A stretch of DNA of 64,000 nt, from assembly GCA_021030915.1 (NCBI GenBank), contig JAGEMR010000124.1, positions 1 to 64,000 on the forward strand, in the 5' to 3' direction. Under the pieces are notes generated by a model. The model ran no database searches. It was not told the DNA's origin and worked only from the letters and a program-made list of their open reading frames with translations. The stretch is from Astrothelium macrocarpum. Taxonomy: Eukaryota > Ascomycota > Dothideomycetes > Trypetheliales > Trypetheliaceae. Position numbers and translations under genes: made by a program. This document shows, one piece after another, positions 22,016-33,164 of the stretch; position 1 is the first letter of the stretch, and each line of letters begins with the position of its first letter.

Positions 22016-23758
22016 TTACTGTCCATCGCGCTGCTGGTGACCCTTGTCAATCTTGACAGATTTCCATTCCATCGCACAGGCAGCTACAAAAGATAGGCAT
22101 GCCATGACAAAACACATGCGAAAGGCATCGATCATCGAGTCGCTAATTATTGCTTTCATGATTGGAATTTGAGAAGTGGGGACGACGCTAACGATGTTTG
22201 TTGCCCCTTGTTGAAGTGCGATAGCGGCATTGATACCTGGAAGCTTTAGTCGGATGGCTTGAGCTATATGACTATTCAACACCGTTCCAAAAGCCGAAGT
22301 GAATATAGACTGGCCAAGATATTGAGCAAATACAACCAGTCCAACGCCAAGTGGCATCTCGTCTATTTGCAGCACGGTTTGCGCCGCAATACGTGGTACT
22401 TCGACCCCGATCCCGAGACTTAGCCCAACAAGGAGTAAAGCAGACACCCAAAAACTTCGAGGGGAATCTGACTGGAGTTTGGTCACCATCAGCGATCCGG
22501 CAATACCAAAAAGACTACTAAGAATCATGAATGGTGTGTAATAACCATATCTCGTGATGAGGATACCAGAGAAAATGCTCGATCCGAGACTGGCTACGAT
22601 TAACGGAAGTGCCATGATTCCTGACTGGAGAGCATCCACTCCGATGACCGTTTGGAACCAAGTTGGAATCTTTGCCACAAGGTTAATTTGACATCTTTTT
22701 CGCGTCTCCATAGTATGGACTTACATAGTAGGATATTACCTCCCCTGCAGCCACTAATGTAAAACAGTAAATTGCACCAGCTGCCAGACTTCGTTGCTTC
22801 AAAAGTTTGATAGGTAACATGGCTTTGGATTCTTGCTTCCACTCCGTAAAGATGAATAGGGTTACGAGAATACCCGAAAGCGTAATAAGTGCGACAAGTC
22901 GAGGAGATGACCACCCATATGATGTGTCGCCCAACTGCAAAGCTATAAGTAAACAAACAATGCCTGGAAGGAATAGGCCGAGTCCAATCCAGTCCAACTG
23001 AGCAAACTTTGAGCCCAAGCTTGTTCCTCTTCGGTCCGGCAACTTCAATCCCTGGAGAGCCATCACAACAGCAACAAATGTAGGCACACCAATGATTGGA
23101 TTGATAGCGAAGCACCATCTCCAGGAGGATTTTGTGGTCAAGAAACCACCAACAAGAGGTCCAATCGCAGACACGCACCCAAGCAAGACACCCATAGCGC
23201 CATTGGCTGTAGACCTAAGCCGTAGGGGCAAGGTGTAAGCCAGAATATTGACAGCGCCTGCGATGAGACCCGAGTCTCCCACGCCAGCGACGGCTCTACC
23301 GAATATCAAGGTCGCAGAGTTTGGCGCAACAGCACTGATTATGGAGCCGAGTTCGAATATAAGGAGCGAGACCATGAAACAAGCTTTGATCGAAAAGATT
23401 GTGTATGCTTTTCCGTATGGTAATTGCATGGCAGCAAGAGTTAGAAGATACGCGGACCCATACCATCCAACGTCTTGGACGGAGTGAAACTCATTGGTGA
23501 TGCTTGGTACTGCTGTAGCTATGATGCTGAGATCCTTCACATTGGTTGAGCTCAGCTGATGCTTTGGAATCAAAGATCTCAAATACTCACTAGTACCGGC
23601 AGCACAATAGAGAACCCAAGGACAGTGCATATTAGAATTTGGTGAGTTTTACGAGGGTATTCTTCCTTTTGATCAAAGGTCGTTTCAGCTAAGTCATTAT
23701 TCGATTCCGTTACTGTCCTTGCACCTTGGTGCTTCTCAATATCCTGGAGCTCAGCCAT
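22016..23758 (-). CDS. MFS multidrug/toxin efflux transporter (DHA2-type, 14 TM)
   Basis: Exons 23758-23591, 23534-22725 and 22669-22016 give 543 aa. A 40-residue charged N-terminus precedes the membrane domain. Hallmarks include DLSIIATAVPSIT with FHSVQDVGWYGSAYLL in TM1-2, the motif-A-like GKAYTIFSIKACFM, GRAVAGVGDSG, and antiporter motif C GPLVGGFL. The second splice restores ISYYIPTWFQTVIGVDALQSG, the conserved loop into the second half. These fungal drug:H+ antiporters sit in the plasma membrane and export toxins or fungicides. No biosynthetic cluster adjoins it, so a general efflux role is more likely than a pathway-specific one. No disruption is seen. Confidence 0.9.
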
Positions 23759-24494
23759 GAGCGTCGGCTGAATAGTTTGTGTTTTTACACATCACGGTCG
23801 AGTTTACTAGCACTTTTATGAACATTTTCGTTGGGTCCAATAGTAATCATGTATGATTCCGTCACCGGTAAGGTCTCTGGCGAAACTCCACTCGGGAGGC
23901 CTGATTTTTAATTAGAGTTCGCTTTGCACAAAAAACAACCAATCACACGACTGAGGTTCTACGACCAACTGTGGGGCTTTCTGGTGGGATTTTCAATATT
24001 TCTGTCCTCGCTAACATAATACTGGCACACAAAGGAAAGCTTTACTCAGAGTCGTCACCGGAACTATTAAATCCACTCAATAAGAAGGCCATTTTCGTCA
24101 TCAAAAAAGCTCAACATTCGTGACCGCTCCTCCCCTCACCATTTGAGATGGGCTTTCTCTACAAGCTTCATCCCAGGCCAAAGAGAATTTGCGACCCACT
24201 TCACTACTTCTTCTCGCTTTTAACCCTTCTTATGGTAACTGATAGTGATGCAATTAACGATGGACTCCAAAGACCATAGTGATGTCGTTTCGGAGAACCG
24301 TATTACGAAGTCTGACGTGCAGTCTTACGACTTGTCCGCGTTCCCCGCCATGACGCGTTCTCTGTTCGAAATTTTCATTCAAACGTCCGGACTTGGGTCA
24401 GAGCCTGAATCCTGGCAAAGTTCCCTCGCAAATTGAATTCCGTACTCGAAGAAAATAGTCGATAGTCAATAATATCGACTAGTTGAAAAGAGGG

Positions 24495-24576
24495 CAACAC
24501 TGTGGAAAAGGATCGGCTATAGTGATGATATTGAGTTGGTATAAGTCTTGGGGACCAGATAGAACACTTATGAGTC
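24495..24576 (+). repeat. 82-bp dispersed repeat, second copy at 46878-46959
   Basis: The copies share CACTGTG, ATAGTG, ATATTGAGTT and the exact run ATAGAACACTTATGAGTC, in the same order, orientation and spacing. Similarity stops abruptly on both sides. Neither copy lies in a gene. It could be the remnant of a transposon or of a short interspersed element. Confidence 0.65.
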
Positions 24577-25217
24577 ACCGAAAAAGAGGGCAAGCTCAAG
24601 AAGTATTCTGCTTGCCCAATAGATGTACAGGCTTTCAAAAGAGAGAAGAATGTTGTCAAGCTGGGTAAGGGATGGGTCTAGTAAACGAAACGAACACGCA
24701 AATATTTGAAGAGGTCGCCTCTGATCTTCACATTATGTGCAAGTCGATATTTAGGTCTATGGCTCCTGCTTTAGAATTACAGATGCAAGAGTTATCTAGT
24801 GCCAGTGGCATCCAACTGTTAGCCTCCTACCTGCGTGTACATAGTTTTCGCTTTCGTGGAACTTACTTCCTTCCGGCGAACTAGGTGCTTGTTTTAGCCA
24901 AAGTCATCTCTGCTTTAGAACATCAACTTCGGCGACGGAATACAAGGAGCGTTAGAAAGAAGCGTAGAATCACGAGCCCCATAAACATACTTGTATGAGA
25001 AACATGCGTGGATTTTAGCATTGAGTATCAAAATACTGATTCACAGGGATTCAGTATAACCGAAAGCTGGGGCAAAATATATAGACAGGGACCGGAGACT
25101 AGACCCTACTGTAGAGCACTTGAGGACAATCAAGAGCACTCAGGAGCGTTTGAAGACGGCCAGAGCTGGATATTGATTACTCAAGAGTGCTAAGAGTAAC
25201 ATAGCCACGGTTCAAAG

Positions 25218-25282
25218 CAGGGGTCTTAAGAATATATGCATAAGCTATGAATATTAACCAAATTTGATTGGCAAGACCCCTG
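25218..25282. mobile_element. 65-bp hAT-type miniature inverted-repeat element with 8-bp target duplication
   Basis: Ends CAGGGGTCTT and AAGACCCCTG are perfect 10-bp inverted repeats. Directly outside them is a perfect 8-bp direct repeat, GTTCAAAG (25210-25217 and 25283-25290). An 8-bp duplication fitting nTnnnnAn together with CAGGG-type ends is the signature of the hAT superfamily. The 45-bp AT-rich core cannot code, so it is non-autonomous and must have been moved by a transposase encoded elsewhere. The perfect duplication suggests a fairly recent insertion. Confidence 0.85.
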
Positions 25283-26309
25283 GTTCAAAGGTGTCCAAAG
25301 ATAACAAACACAATCCAGGGCAATTACTCATGTCTTGGCTTAATGATGCATTGTTGGAGGTTTTAATATAGGTGGAGTCTAGCAAATCTGGCTTTCGCGT
25401 ATGAGTGCATTGGCATGGCGCCTTTGTTTGGGATTCGGAGTTTCGAGTCTAATCATAAGCTTTCTCAACGCAATAGCACAATCAGAGCTACCACTAATAA
25501 CAACGATGGTGTCGTTCAAGATGCTCCTGTTTACATTTCAACACTTGTATCTGACCCATAAGTCTTTTTAGCTCACAAGGCCACCGTGTGGCAATTGACG
25601 GCTGGTGCGGTTTCGCCTGTATCTGGAACACTGTTTACCACAGTGTCGATATCCGGGTTGCCACAAATTTGTTAAACATATGCCGAAAGTGATAGGCAGC
25701 CGAATGGGTAGCTGAAGATGAATTGATAATCTAATAATAGGTTTCTGGAGCAAAAACAGGATGTCAAGCCGAAAGCAAGTTTGTAACTTCTCTATCACAA
25801 ACCCTGGAGTTCCGGCTGACGGATCAGACAGGTTACACAACATCAGATGCAGAACTTTAATTACTCATCTGAATTCCCGTGCAGTTTAGTTGCAAAGCCT
25901 AAGAAGAGCGTAGAATAAAGTCATTCAGTCGATCAATCATTCAATTAACTACATCATCCGTCAGTTGCACAAGCTTTCACCCTCAAATATTCCCGATCGC
26001 TATATCATACTTTATCTAGCGGGCACCGTATCACGGGCATCCCAGTGTAGAGCTCAGCATTTCTTGAAACGGTGTCAGTGAGCTAGAAGATGCATGGTCC
26101 TGTTTCACAGTAGGCTAAGCCACCGTCGTAGACATCGCCTCCAAAAACTGACATTACTGCATGCAGGTGTTCAATTTCATTCTCTTCGGCTGTGGCGTTC
26201 TGATAGGCGGCTCATTGCAAGACGTATTATGATATATTTAAGACCAAAAGGATGTCCTTGAAAGCTCTGGTCTGTAATATATCCTTTTCCTCAATCAACC
26301 TCGTTAGTA

Positions 26310-27357
26310 ATGGCTACGACAACATTTGCAAGAACTATCATTGGACCTTTGACGACTACTTTTACTCCCCCTCCCAGTTGTTCCTCGCTTGTCATGGCTC
26401 CGCCTGGGTCATGGGGCTCGGAGGTCGCTTTTCAAGCATTGACATGCCCACCTAGAGGAAATGTGTGGCCTATAGAAGCAGAATGCTGGCCATTACTGGC
26501 TGATGGGGCCACTTCACTTAAAATTTTTGGTCTAGGCTTCTATTCTCCAGGTTTAATATGTCCGAATGGATATACGACAGCTTGCTCAACAACAATGCTC
26601 AGTAACATATCTACATCTACAGAGAGTCAATTATTTAAGTTTCAATTTCCACTCGGTCTAGGCGAGACTGCTGTGGGATGTTGTCCGAGGTAAAATTCTT
26701 TTATATCCTACTCCGTGTTATCACTAATCTGAACTCTACTAACACGATGAAATTGGCGCTAGTGGATATTCTTGTTTCTCAATCACAGAGGCTTCGGGGT
26801 TTCAACAATGCCTGTCGCTAGCTATCTCGGGCGATTTGATCATATCAGAGTGTTTTAGAACAGACGCGTATACTAAGAGCCTCCCAAGCGAGTCTCAGGG
26901 CCCGCTTCCTAATTTGATTACGGAAATCATGTCAGGATCCTCCACCATGATCTTACCAGGTTCCTCTGTCATAACTTTTCCGGTATCCTCCACTATAGTC
27001 ACGACTGGTAGTTCAGGAGATGTCGTAGGAGGTCCTCAAGCATACTCGATTATTGGGCCGTTGATTCAACTCAATCATAAATCTTCAGACCTTGCGACTA
27101 CAGCGACAGCCTTGGCGCCAATCTCTACGGATTCAAAACCCTCAGAAACTTCGTTTCAAACAAGTCCCGGCCTGAACGTTGGAGTAAAAGTAGCTATAGG
27201 CGTCTTAGTACCCATCACTGTTCTGGCACTTGCAGCTTTCCTTGCCACCTTCTTCTTCCGTCGGAGAAAACAAGATGCTACCCATGAACCTGTTGACGAA
27301 CGTCAATATCGCGATAAGGCGGAATTGGAGGCACAGAATCTTCCGGAGGCCCCATAG
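26310..27357 (+). CDS. Cys-rich cell-surface glycoprotein-like protein with one TM segment
   Basis: Exons 26310-26689 and 26763-27357 give 324 aa; the splice rebuilds a CCPSGYSCF cysteine motif. The ectodomain (about 1-185) has a Cys pattern seen in a family of fungal surface proteins (PPPSCSS, CPNGYTTACS, GCCPSGYSC, QQCLSLAISGD), followed by a Ser/Thr-rich stalk, a single TM helix near VAIGVLVPITVLALAAFLA, a basic stop-transfer RRRK and a short acidic cytoplasmic tail. Proteins of this shape are thought to act as wall-linked sensors or receptors; that is inference. No signal peptide precedes MATTTFARTIIGPLTTTF, which is common in this family, and an unseen 5' exon is possible. Confidence 0.75.
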
Positions 27358-28372
27358 GATACTCAAATATTCGAGTTGATCACACTGGACCAGTCACATG
27401 AGCTTGGACCGGAACCAATTCAGGAACTTCCCATACCAAATCTTACACATGAAGATGAAGGTACAAATATGAAATAAAGAAGTAGTTCTTGCCCGTTTGT
27501 TGGAAACTTCTTGTACAAGTAACAGTCGCAAAGTATCCCACATCAGCCAAAGTATTTCCTCCAAGTAGATGTTTGTGAATGTCGGTGATAGCGTGGACGG
27601 TTTTTCACTACGTTTATATTCGGCTTGATTCTTGTACGCTAACTACCTAAATACTTAGTGTACATTGTTTCCACCTTATTTGCGATCAATTTTTTGATTA
27701 TTTAGCCTAAACTAATCCTAAATTAAAACTTTATTTTATAAGAAAAAATTTTAATATATATCTATAGAAAATTGATCTCTCAGATTAATCAAAAAATCTA
27801 TAATTAAATTCTATTTTAATCATTGATCACAATTTCCACAGCGTTTATTCATAATTAGTCTAACAGCGGAGCCGTCAACAGCTTTTAGGAGTGGAGAAAG
27901 CTAGATTGCCAAGTCTAGAGAGAAGAGATGAGAGGTGGGTGTGGTGGGAATCTACAGATCTACGATGCGGATGTCCTCCAACATCTTTCTCCTTCCAAAC
28001 TTGTCGCAAGTCTTTGTTCAGTCTGCTGAACTCTATGATTAGACTGTTCTTGAAGTTTACGTGCATCATCCTTCGTGGATAGATACAAACAGATTACAAT
28101 TAGGCTTGCAGAAGCTATCCCAGCGTGGTAGGATGCTTAATGCTTATTAACATCCTTGTGAATAGTCCAAGCCTGGTGGTAACCCCCAGGATCCTAGAAT
28201 TCGCCTTTGACCTAGCAATTATTGATACCTAGCTCAAGAATTCTCATCACATGGCGGTATTCGGCCTCCATCAACCGCACTCAGGTCCAGACGCAAAGTG
28301 AAGAAAGGATCTCCTGCCATCATCTTCTTGTTCAGATAAAGGCCCTAGTTCGAACATAATCTTCCCAATATC
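27358..28372. other. Intergenic region with a 200-bp AT-rich patch
   Basis: 27640-27830 is markedly AT-rich and contains an imperfect inverted pair (TTTTTTGATTA near 27690 and its reverse complement near 27785), possibly a decayed miniature element. 28110-28200 holds small hairpins. No gene was recognised. Confidence 0.5.
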
Positions 28373-29731
28373 TTATTCTTTGTAGATAATCGTCCCTTCA
28401 ATGTCTGCATCCTTACAAAGCTGGCCAAAAAGATTAGGATCATTCTCAGTCCAAAAAGCATCCTCGCAATTGTTTCGACCAGTCCACACTGCAAGATCGA
28501 ATCGTTCCAGCAGTGGAGCATACAAGCGTAAACGGGGTACCCAGGTGCAGAGGCAGCTATGGAGAAGTACTGCCTTCCATTCGAAAGTCACCCACTCTGA
28601 GAGATCGTTGGAGAGACACAGGTAGCGTAGGTCTGGAGGAAGAGTTCGAGGAAGGGCTTCAGTAAGAGTGGCATCATTCGATGGAAAGAAACCAAGAAGC
28701 ATCACCAGAGGCAGTCGCAAACGAGTGAGAGACGAAAAGGCCGTCAGAGGGCCCAGCCTACCCTCAATTCCATAAAATATCCGATTTGTCTTTTCATTCC
28801 ATCGATTTCCGCCAGGATTCTCGCCGTCTGCCCAGCTTAGACTGAGTTCTAGATCCTCCAAGGTCGAAGAGACGTAAAGCAGGGCATGCAATAGCCTTTT
28901 CATTGACAAGTGCTCTTGCAGACTGTATCCTCGCGCTTTGTCCCGGTCTTCGTAAAAGCTAAAGAAGAGCCGTCTCAATTGAGGTGTCTTTGAAAGTATC
29001 TTTGCTAGGTCGGCAGGATCTAATAAGGTTTCTCTGAGGTGTATTGTGGTGATACATGGAGCTAACGGTAGATTCTCGAGCTCTGGTTGTATAAGTTGAG
29101 TAGGTGGGAGTGTAATATGCATCTGCTCTATTGCCGGGAGGCGGAAGAGTTTCGTTACCAGCAATGGATCAACTGAGCTAAGCTCATACAGCCACGATTC
29201 TCCGTAGCAGTCATCATCATCTATGAATTCGACGATGCGGAGCAAGTCGAAGCTCTTGTTGACCTGCAGAGAAAGAGCAGCAAATTGCTTGCCTAGTCCT
29301 AGGTATCGCAAACCTTTGAACCGCGAAATCAGCGATACGTACTTGGCATCCAAATTGCTGTTCGAAGGCTGGATAAGCAAAGGCGCAGCTGTGGAATCTT
29401 GATTTGCGTGACCAGCAGTATGTGCGTCGTGGTTCTCGGTCGTGCAAAGGACATCAGGCTTTGGTCCTTTGAGTTCTAGTGAATTCACACTTCTTGCAAG
29501 ATCTGGTTGGGCCTCGAGTACATCAAAAATACCTGCAATGAAAAGCCGTCCGTGGGCATTTGCATGTCGCTTTAGTATAATATGTCGAAACAGACGTTTG
29601 CGAGCGAATGGTAAAAGGGAGTTGCAGGAAAGACAAAGACTGGATAGGTCTGAGGAAGGAAGTAGCTCGAGGATCATCTCGACGAGCGGCTCGTCTAGAT
29701 CTAGTAGGCAAAGCATAATGAAGGGCTGCAA
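28373..29731 (-). CDS. F-box-like protein with leucine-rich C-terminal region
   Basis: Single exon, 452 aa (start at 29731, or Met six codons on). The N-terminal 45 residues resemble a degenerate F-box (LDEPLVEMILELLPSSDLSSLCLSCNSL split around the usual L-P and W/C positions), followed by KRLFRHIILK, a common post-F-box phrase in fungi. The rest has scattered LRR-like segments (LRYLGLG, LEDLELSLSW, LTRLRLPLVML, LRYLCLSNDL) that would form a substrate-binding surface. F-box proteins link Skp1-Cullin ligases to targets for ubiquitination. The F-box is weak enough that this rests on overall pattern. No damage is seen. Confidence 0.65.
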   Translation of the reverse strand: MQPFIMLCLLDLDEPLVEMILELLPSSDLSSLCLSCNSLLPFARKRLFRHIILKRHANAHGRLFIAGIFDVLEAQPDLARSVNSLELKGPKPDVLCTTENHDAHTAGHANQDSTAAPLLIQPSNSNLDAKYVSLISRFKGLRYLGLGKQFAALSLQVNKSFDLLRIVEFIDDDDCYGESWLYELSSVDPLLVTKLFRLPAIEQMHITLPPTQLIQPELENLPLAPCITTIHLRETLLDPADLAKILSKTPQLRRLFFSFYEDRDKARGYSLQEHLSMKRLLHALLYVSSTLEDLELSLSWADGENPGGNRWNEKTNRIFYGIEGRLGPLTAFSSLTRLRLPLVMLLGFFPSNDATLTEALPRTLPPDLRYLCLSNDLSEWVTFEWKAVLLHSCLCTWVPRLRLYAPLLERFDLAVWTGRNNCEDAFWTENDPNLFGQLCKDADIEGTIIYKE

Positions 29732-30948
29732 ATGACCGTACGTCTGTAGATGGTCGCAAATCGAACAATTGTAGTGCCAAAGAGGGAAATCTCAGACTGT
29801 TCTATCAAATTGTAGACAGGACAAGATCTGCTGCGGCTCTTGCTGTGACTTTTCCAAAATCAGATCGCTGGGAAGCTCCCGACACTTACGTTGAATGTGC
29901 AATTTGGTTTTGGCAGGATCCCAGTTTACCAAGGTGGCCCTCGAACTGAATAAGTGAAAACCCCTGCCAAGAGGTACAACGGGTTGCATCACTTTGGCGT
30001 CACTGCGCGTCAGGCGAACGCCCCATTACCTGGAAACTTGGCAACATTGATGCACGAGGAACTTGGCAAGTTGTTGGAACATGAAGCGAAAGTGCATGTG
30101 GAGTTGAAGCGAGAGACAGAGTATCTATGCCTTACGCTAGTACAAATAAGGAAATCCCCACCAATGCTGCTGCCAATAGGTAGGTATTTAACACAAGTCA
30201 CGTCATCAACGAGCTGACGCTTGTTTGATGAAGCGAAGATCAAGCCGTTCTTTTGCGAGGCTGAAAAGGTTGATACTCGCATCGAGACTGAAGTTGCAGC
30301 TGATCGGTGAGTTCTACTGCGGTCTGCGGGTTCAGCTTCCGCCCTAAATTTCCCCACAAAAATTATTAGTAAATCATGTCAATAGTATAAGATAATTTTT
30401 TTTAATTTTAATATATTTGCTATTTTTTGGTGTGATTTGTTAATAATTTGTGTGGGGAGATCCAGGGCGGAAGCCGAACCCGCAAACCGCAGCTGGGTTG
30501 GTTATCCCCTTGCTCACAAGGCGAGACCACCTTGTGTGTCCTCGCATATGAAGGACTGTCCACTAATCTGCATACTCATTTGACAGACTTAAGGGCTGAG
30601 CTCCAGAATTCGAGTATGTGGCGTGATAATGATACTGAAGCGAACATGTGGTCCCGAGCTAGACGTTGCAAGGGGCGATCTGGTAGGCATTGAGCAGTGT
30701 TGGAAGAGACGCAGAACCTAGATGCTCTTTCCACAGTATCTGTCGCTTATTGCCTTATGTCTATGCTTTCGAAAGTAATTCAGGACACCATAGGCGCTTT
30801 TCCTAGATTCGGGTGTAGAGCTCTTACAATCTACGCGCATAGCGGCTGATGCTATAAGACTTCTCTCTCTTCTTGCAATTTTGGCTAGTCGTCATTTCTC
30901 CCCTTCCTCATTTGTATTCTTGGTCAGGCTGGTCCTGCGACGTTAGCA
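29732..30948. other. Intergenic region containing a foldback element
   Basis: No gene was recognised. Apart from the foldback element at 30317-30492, the interval has short frames only. The terminal 100 bp before 30949 form the leader of the secreted-protein gene. Confidence 0.6.
30317..30492. mobile_element. 176-bp foldback/MITE-like element with about 60-bp inverted arms
   Basis: Arms 30317-30376 and 30433-30492 are inverted copies, starting CTGCGGTYTGCGGGTTCRGC and running through CTTCCGCCCT, CCCCACA and AATTATTA to AAATCA. Most differences between arms are transitions. A 56-bp AT-rich loop separates them. No clear target duplication is visible, so the mobile nature is inferred from shape. 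If transcribed, it would form a long hairpin. Confidence 0.75.
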
Positions 30949-32096
30949 ATGTTTTCCCGTTTATCTCTTCCAATTTACGTGTTCTACCTCGTCACTGTCC
31001 TTCATTTCTATCTTAGTACAGCGCTTTGCGCGCCGACAACAGATCCTGCGAGACCATTAGACGTCTCGCTTGGGCCCCTGGCTATCCAAGAAGATAAGCT
31101 GGCTGCAAAATACGAGGCGTGGTTATATACCTCGCTTGTAGAGTATAAGGACGATCTCATCACCGAGACGTTGTCTGACGGATCCGCTAGCGGTTAGATC
31201 CACTATAGCAATTCGTCTCTGCTGAATGATAACACGAAACAGACATTGAGCTTAACTTCCTTGCGAAAAAAGCGTACAATGAGTATCAAGATTATCTTGG
31301 AAAGGTGAGAGCCAACCCACTATGAACAACTCATTAAACGTACTGGATACCGTCGCAAGTAAACGAAAAGCATGTCTCGGTTACTCATCCTTTGTTCATA
31401 AGCTCTGAAATACTGAATAATTCCTAGGTTTCAACAAAGTATGGTGTGCAATGGTCTTCGGCTGACAGCTATCACCGCCCGTCCGTCATGGCCATACTTG
31501 CCATCCGCAACCCAAAAGCCGATGCCCAGGCTAAGACACTCCTTTTCATCGCATCATCGGCAAAAGGCAAGAACCTAATGTATGGTCGAGCACCTAACAT
31601 TCCGGATCCTGTTCCGGAGCTATGGCAGATCATCACATCGTGCGAGACCAACGAAAACGCCAAACACCGCAGCGACGCTTCCTGTGGCGAGCCTAACGCC
31701 CTTTTGCTATTTTTCCGATGGGCTCAACGTGAAGGTCTTAGCTCTGACGATACTGTGAATAGCCTTAAGGGTGCAAAGTCAATTGCTTGGTGGCGCCCGG
31801 TCGTTATGCGAAATGCCAACAAAAATCAGAAGAAAATTCAACGGCAGAAATACGATGCTCTCCCCCAGGGTGAATACAAAAAACCATGCTCCGAGAACGA
31901 CGGTGGAAGGCCAGGCTTCGGCTGCGATGAAGTCCTTTCAAAAGCTAAGATCGACACCGTACCCATGGTCCAAGAGAACCTGTTTGGCGAGATTACTCTT
32001 GAAAACAAAGTTATTGCTACACAAGCTGTTTCTGTGCTGCCTGTTCCAGCATCCGGTTCGACACGAAAGTTCAAACGAGCTGTTTCAGGCAATTGA
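30949..32096 (+). CDS. Secreted protein with deaminase-like C-x-E ... P-C ... C pattern
   Basis: Exons 30949-31192, 31243-31304 and 31428-32096 give 324 aa. A clear signal peptide (hydrophobic 8-25, cleavage near LCA-PTT) directs secretion. Residues 188-194 read CGEPNAL and are followed by a helix-like stretch; later come PC (255-256) and a Cys at 268. A C/H-x-E helix followed by P-C...C is the zinc-site layout of the cytidine-deaminase fold, including the bacterial and fungal secreted deaminase-like groups. The spacing of the last two Cys (11 residues between) is wider than the classic PCxxC, so the assignment is tentative and the substrate unknown. No disruption is seen. Confidence 0.7.
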
Positions 32097-32673
32097 ACGT
32101 TCGATAAGTCAGCCATAGATGCGGAATATCGCAAGCTAGACCTTGAAAACTCAATTGGAAGATCTTGACATGCCGTATGTAGCGATAAATTAGTGCTGTT
32201 AATGAGAATCAGTTTACCCGTCATTGCTTGTCAAGTATCAGTTGTTGACAGCATTCTCTGCTTCGAGGGTTTTACAGAACGGTTGCCACGCGATCTCACA
32301 TTTTGTCAATAGAGGCGAGCGGCAAGTTTTCAACGAGGATGAGGCGGTCGGCGATGCTGTCGAACGCGAATCCGTCATCTTAGCGAAGGATGCTCTGATT
32401 ACTAGCACGAGTGGGAGCTTCCTCTTCTTCAGCTCCTTATCCTGCTCTTTCCTCTTCAACATTTGTCGATTTCTAGCAAAACTAGCCAAGTCAGCTTCTG
32501 TTTTCGCAGCTTTCATCCTTTTCCAACTTTGGCCGAGCTTGTCACCACGATAATTGAAATTAGTCGCTTATATAACACTGAGACAACCCTAATGCAGCCC
32601 TAATGCCAATTAATCAAACATACGCTGTAATATCCATAGTTGCCAGGTCTGTTGATCATTTTTTGGATCCCTG
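32097..32673. other. Intergenic region with a weak coding fragment
   Basis: A minus-strand frame (32238-32516, 92 codons) begins with a Lys/Glu-rich, protein-like segment (FARNRQMLKRKEQDKELKKR) and then degenerates. It has no recognised family and may be a relic. Nothing else was seen. Confidence 0.45.
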
Positions 32674-32940
32674 CTACTGCTCGTACCATAGCCCAGCCAC
32701 TGCGCACTCCCCAGTGGCGTCGGCGGTCACGATTCGACCGTCGGCGAGGACTACCTCGTAGGATACGACCTGGTCACATGCGAAGCCGTACCGGGCTGTG
32801 AAGAGTGTGATTCCCACCGTCAAGGCGAGTCCTGCGATACCAACACTGGCCTCTCGAGCTACTCTTACGGCTCTGTCATATTGCGCGAGACGTTCATAAA
32901 TCTGTTGGGGAGCATGACTTGTCAATTGACGATTCTTCAA
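32674..32940 (-). pseudogene. Fragment of a berberine-bridge-enzyme-like FAD-linked oxidase
   Basis: An 88-codon open piece carries the middle of the FAD-binding domain: QQIYERLAQYDRAVRVAR, then SVGIAGLALT, FTARYGFACDQVVSYEVVLA and DGRIVTADATGE. In intact relatives the GLTLGGGIS loop binds FAD; here it reads GLALTVGITLF, with the triple glycine lost. Both ends of the roughly 470-residue protein are missing. It is a dead gene fragment. It lies 0.2 kb downstream of the natural end of the GMC oxidoreductase gene, another FAD oxidase, which hints at a former oxidase pair, though this may be chance. Confidence 0.8.
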
Positions 32941-33164
32941 ATTACAACGTCAGAATCAAAACAGCTGGAAATTTAGATGCATTTCTGCTATGCAACTATT
33001 TACTCTGTTGGCTGAGCTACCAATTGACCTTCCATCGATGTTTACGAATAAGTTATGGCAATTTTCCCGCCTTTTGCTATCCGAGCTCCAGGATTGACGC
33101 CGTATATGCCTCCGACTTACTGCAAGTCATCTTTGATGAAGCTAGCTGCCAGCTCAGCAACTCC

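Larger units (their letters stand above)
23759..26309. other. Gene-poor 2.5-kb stretch with small repeats
   Basis: The first few hundred bases are the MFS promoter. Short frames (longest about 70 codons) show no motif. The interval contains one copy of an 82-bp dispersed repeat (24495-24576) and a 65-bp hAT-type miniature element (25218-25282). The text between them looks like eroded, non-coding sequence. Confidence 0.6.

Noticed and set aside
24245..24436. 63-codon plus-strand frame starting near a plausible ATG
   Set aside because: Too short, no motif, and lies in a gene-poor, repeat-bearing interval.
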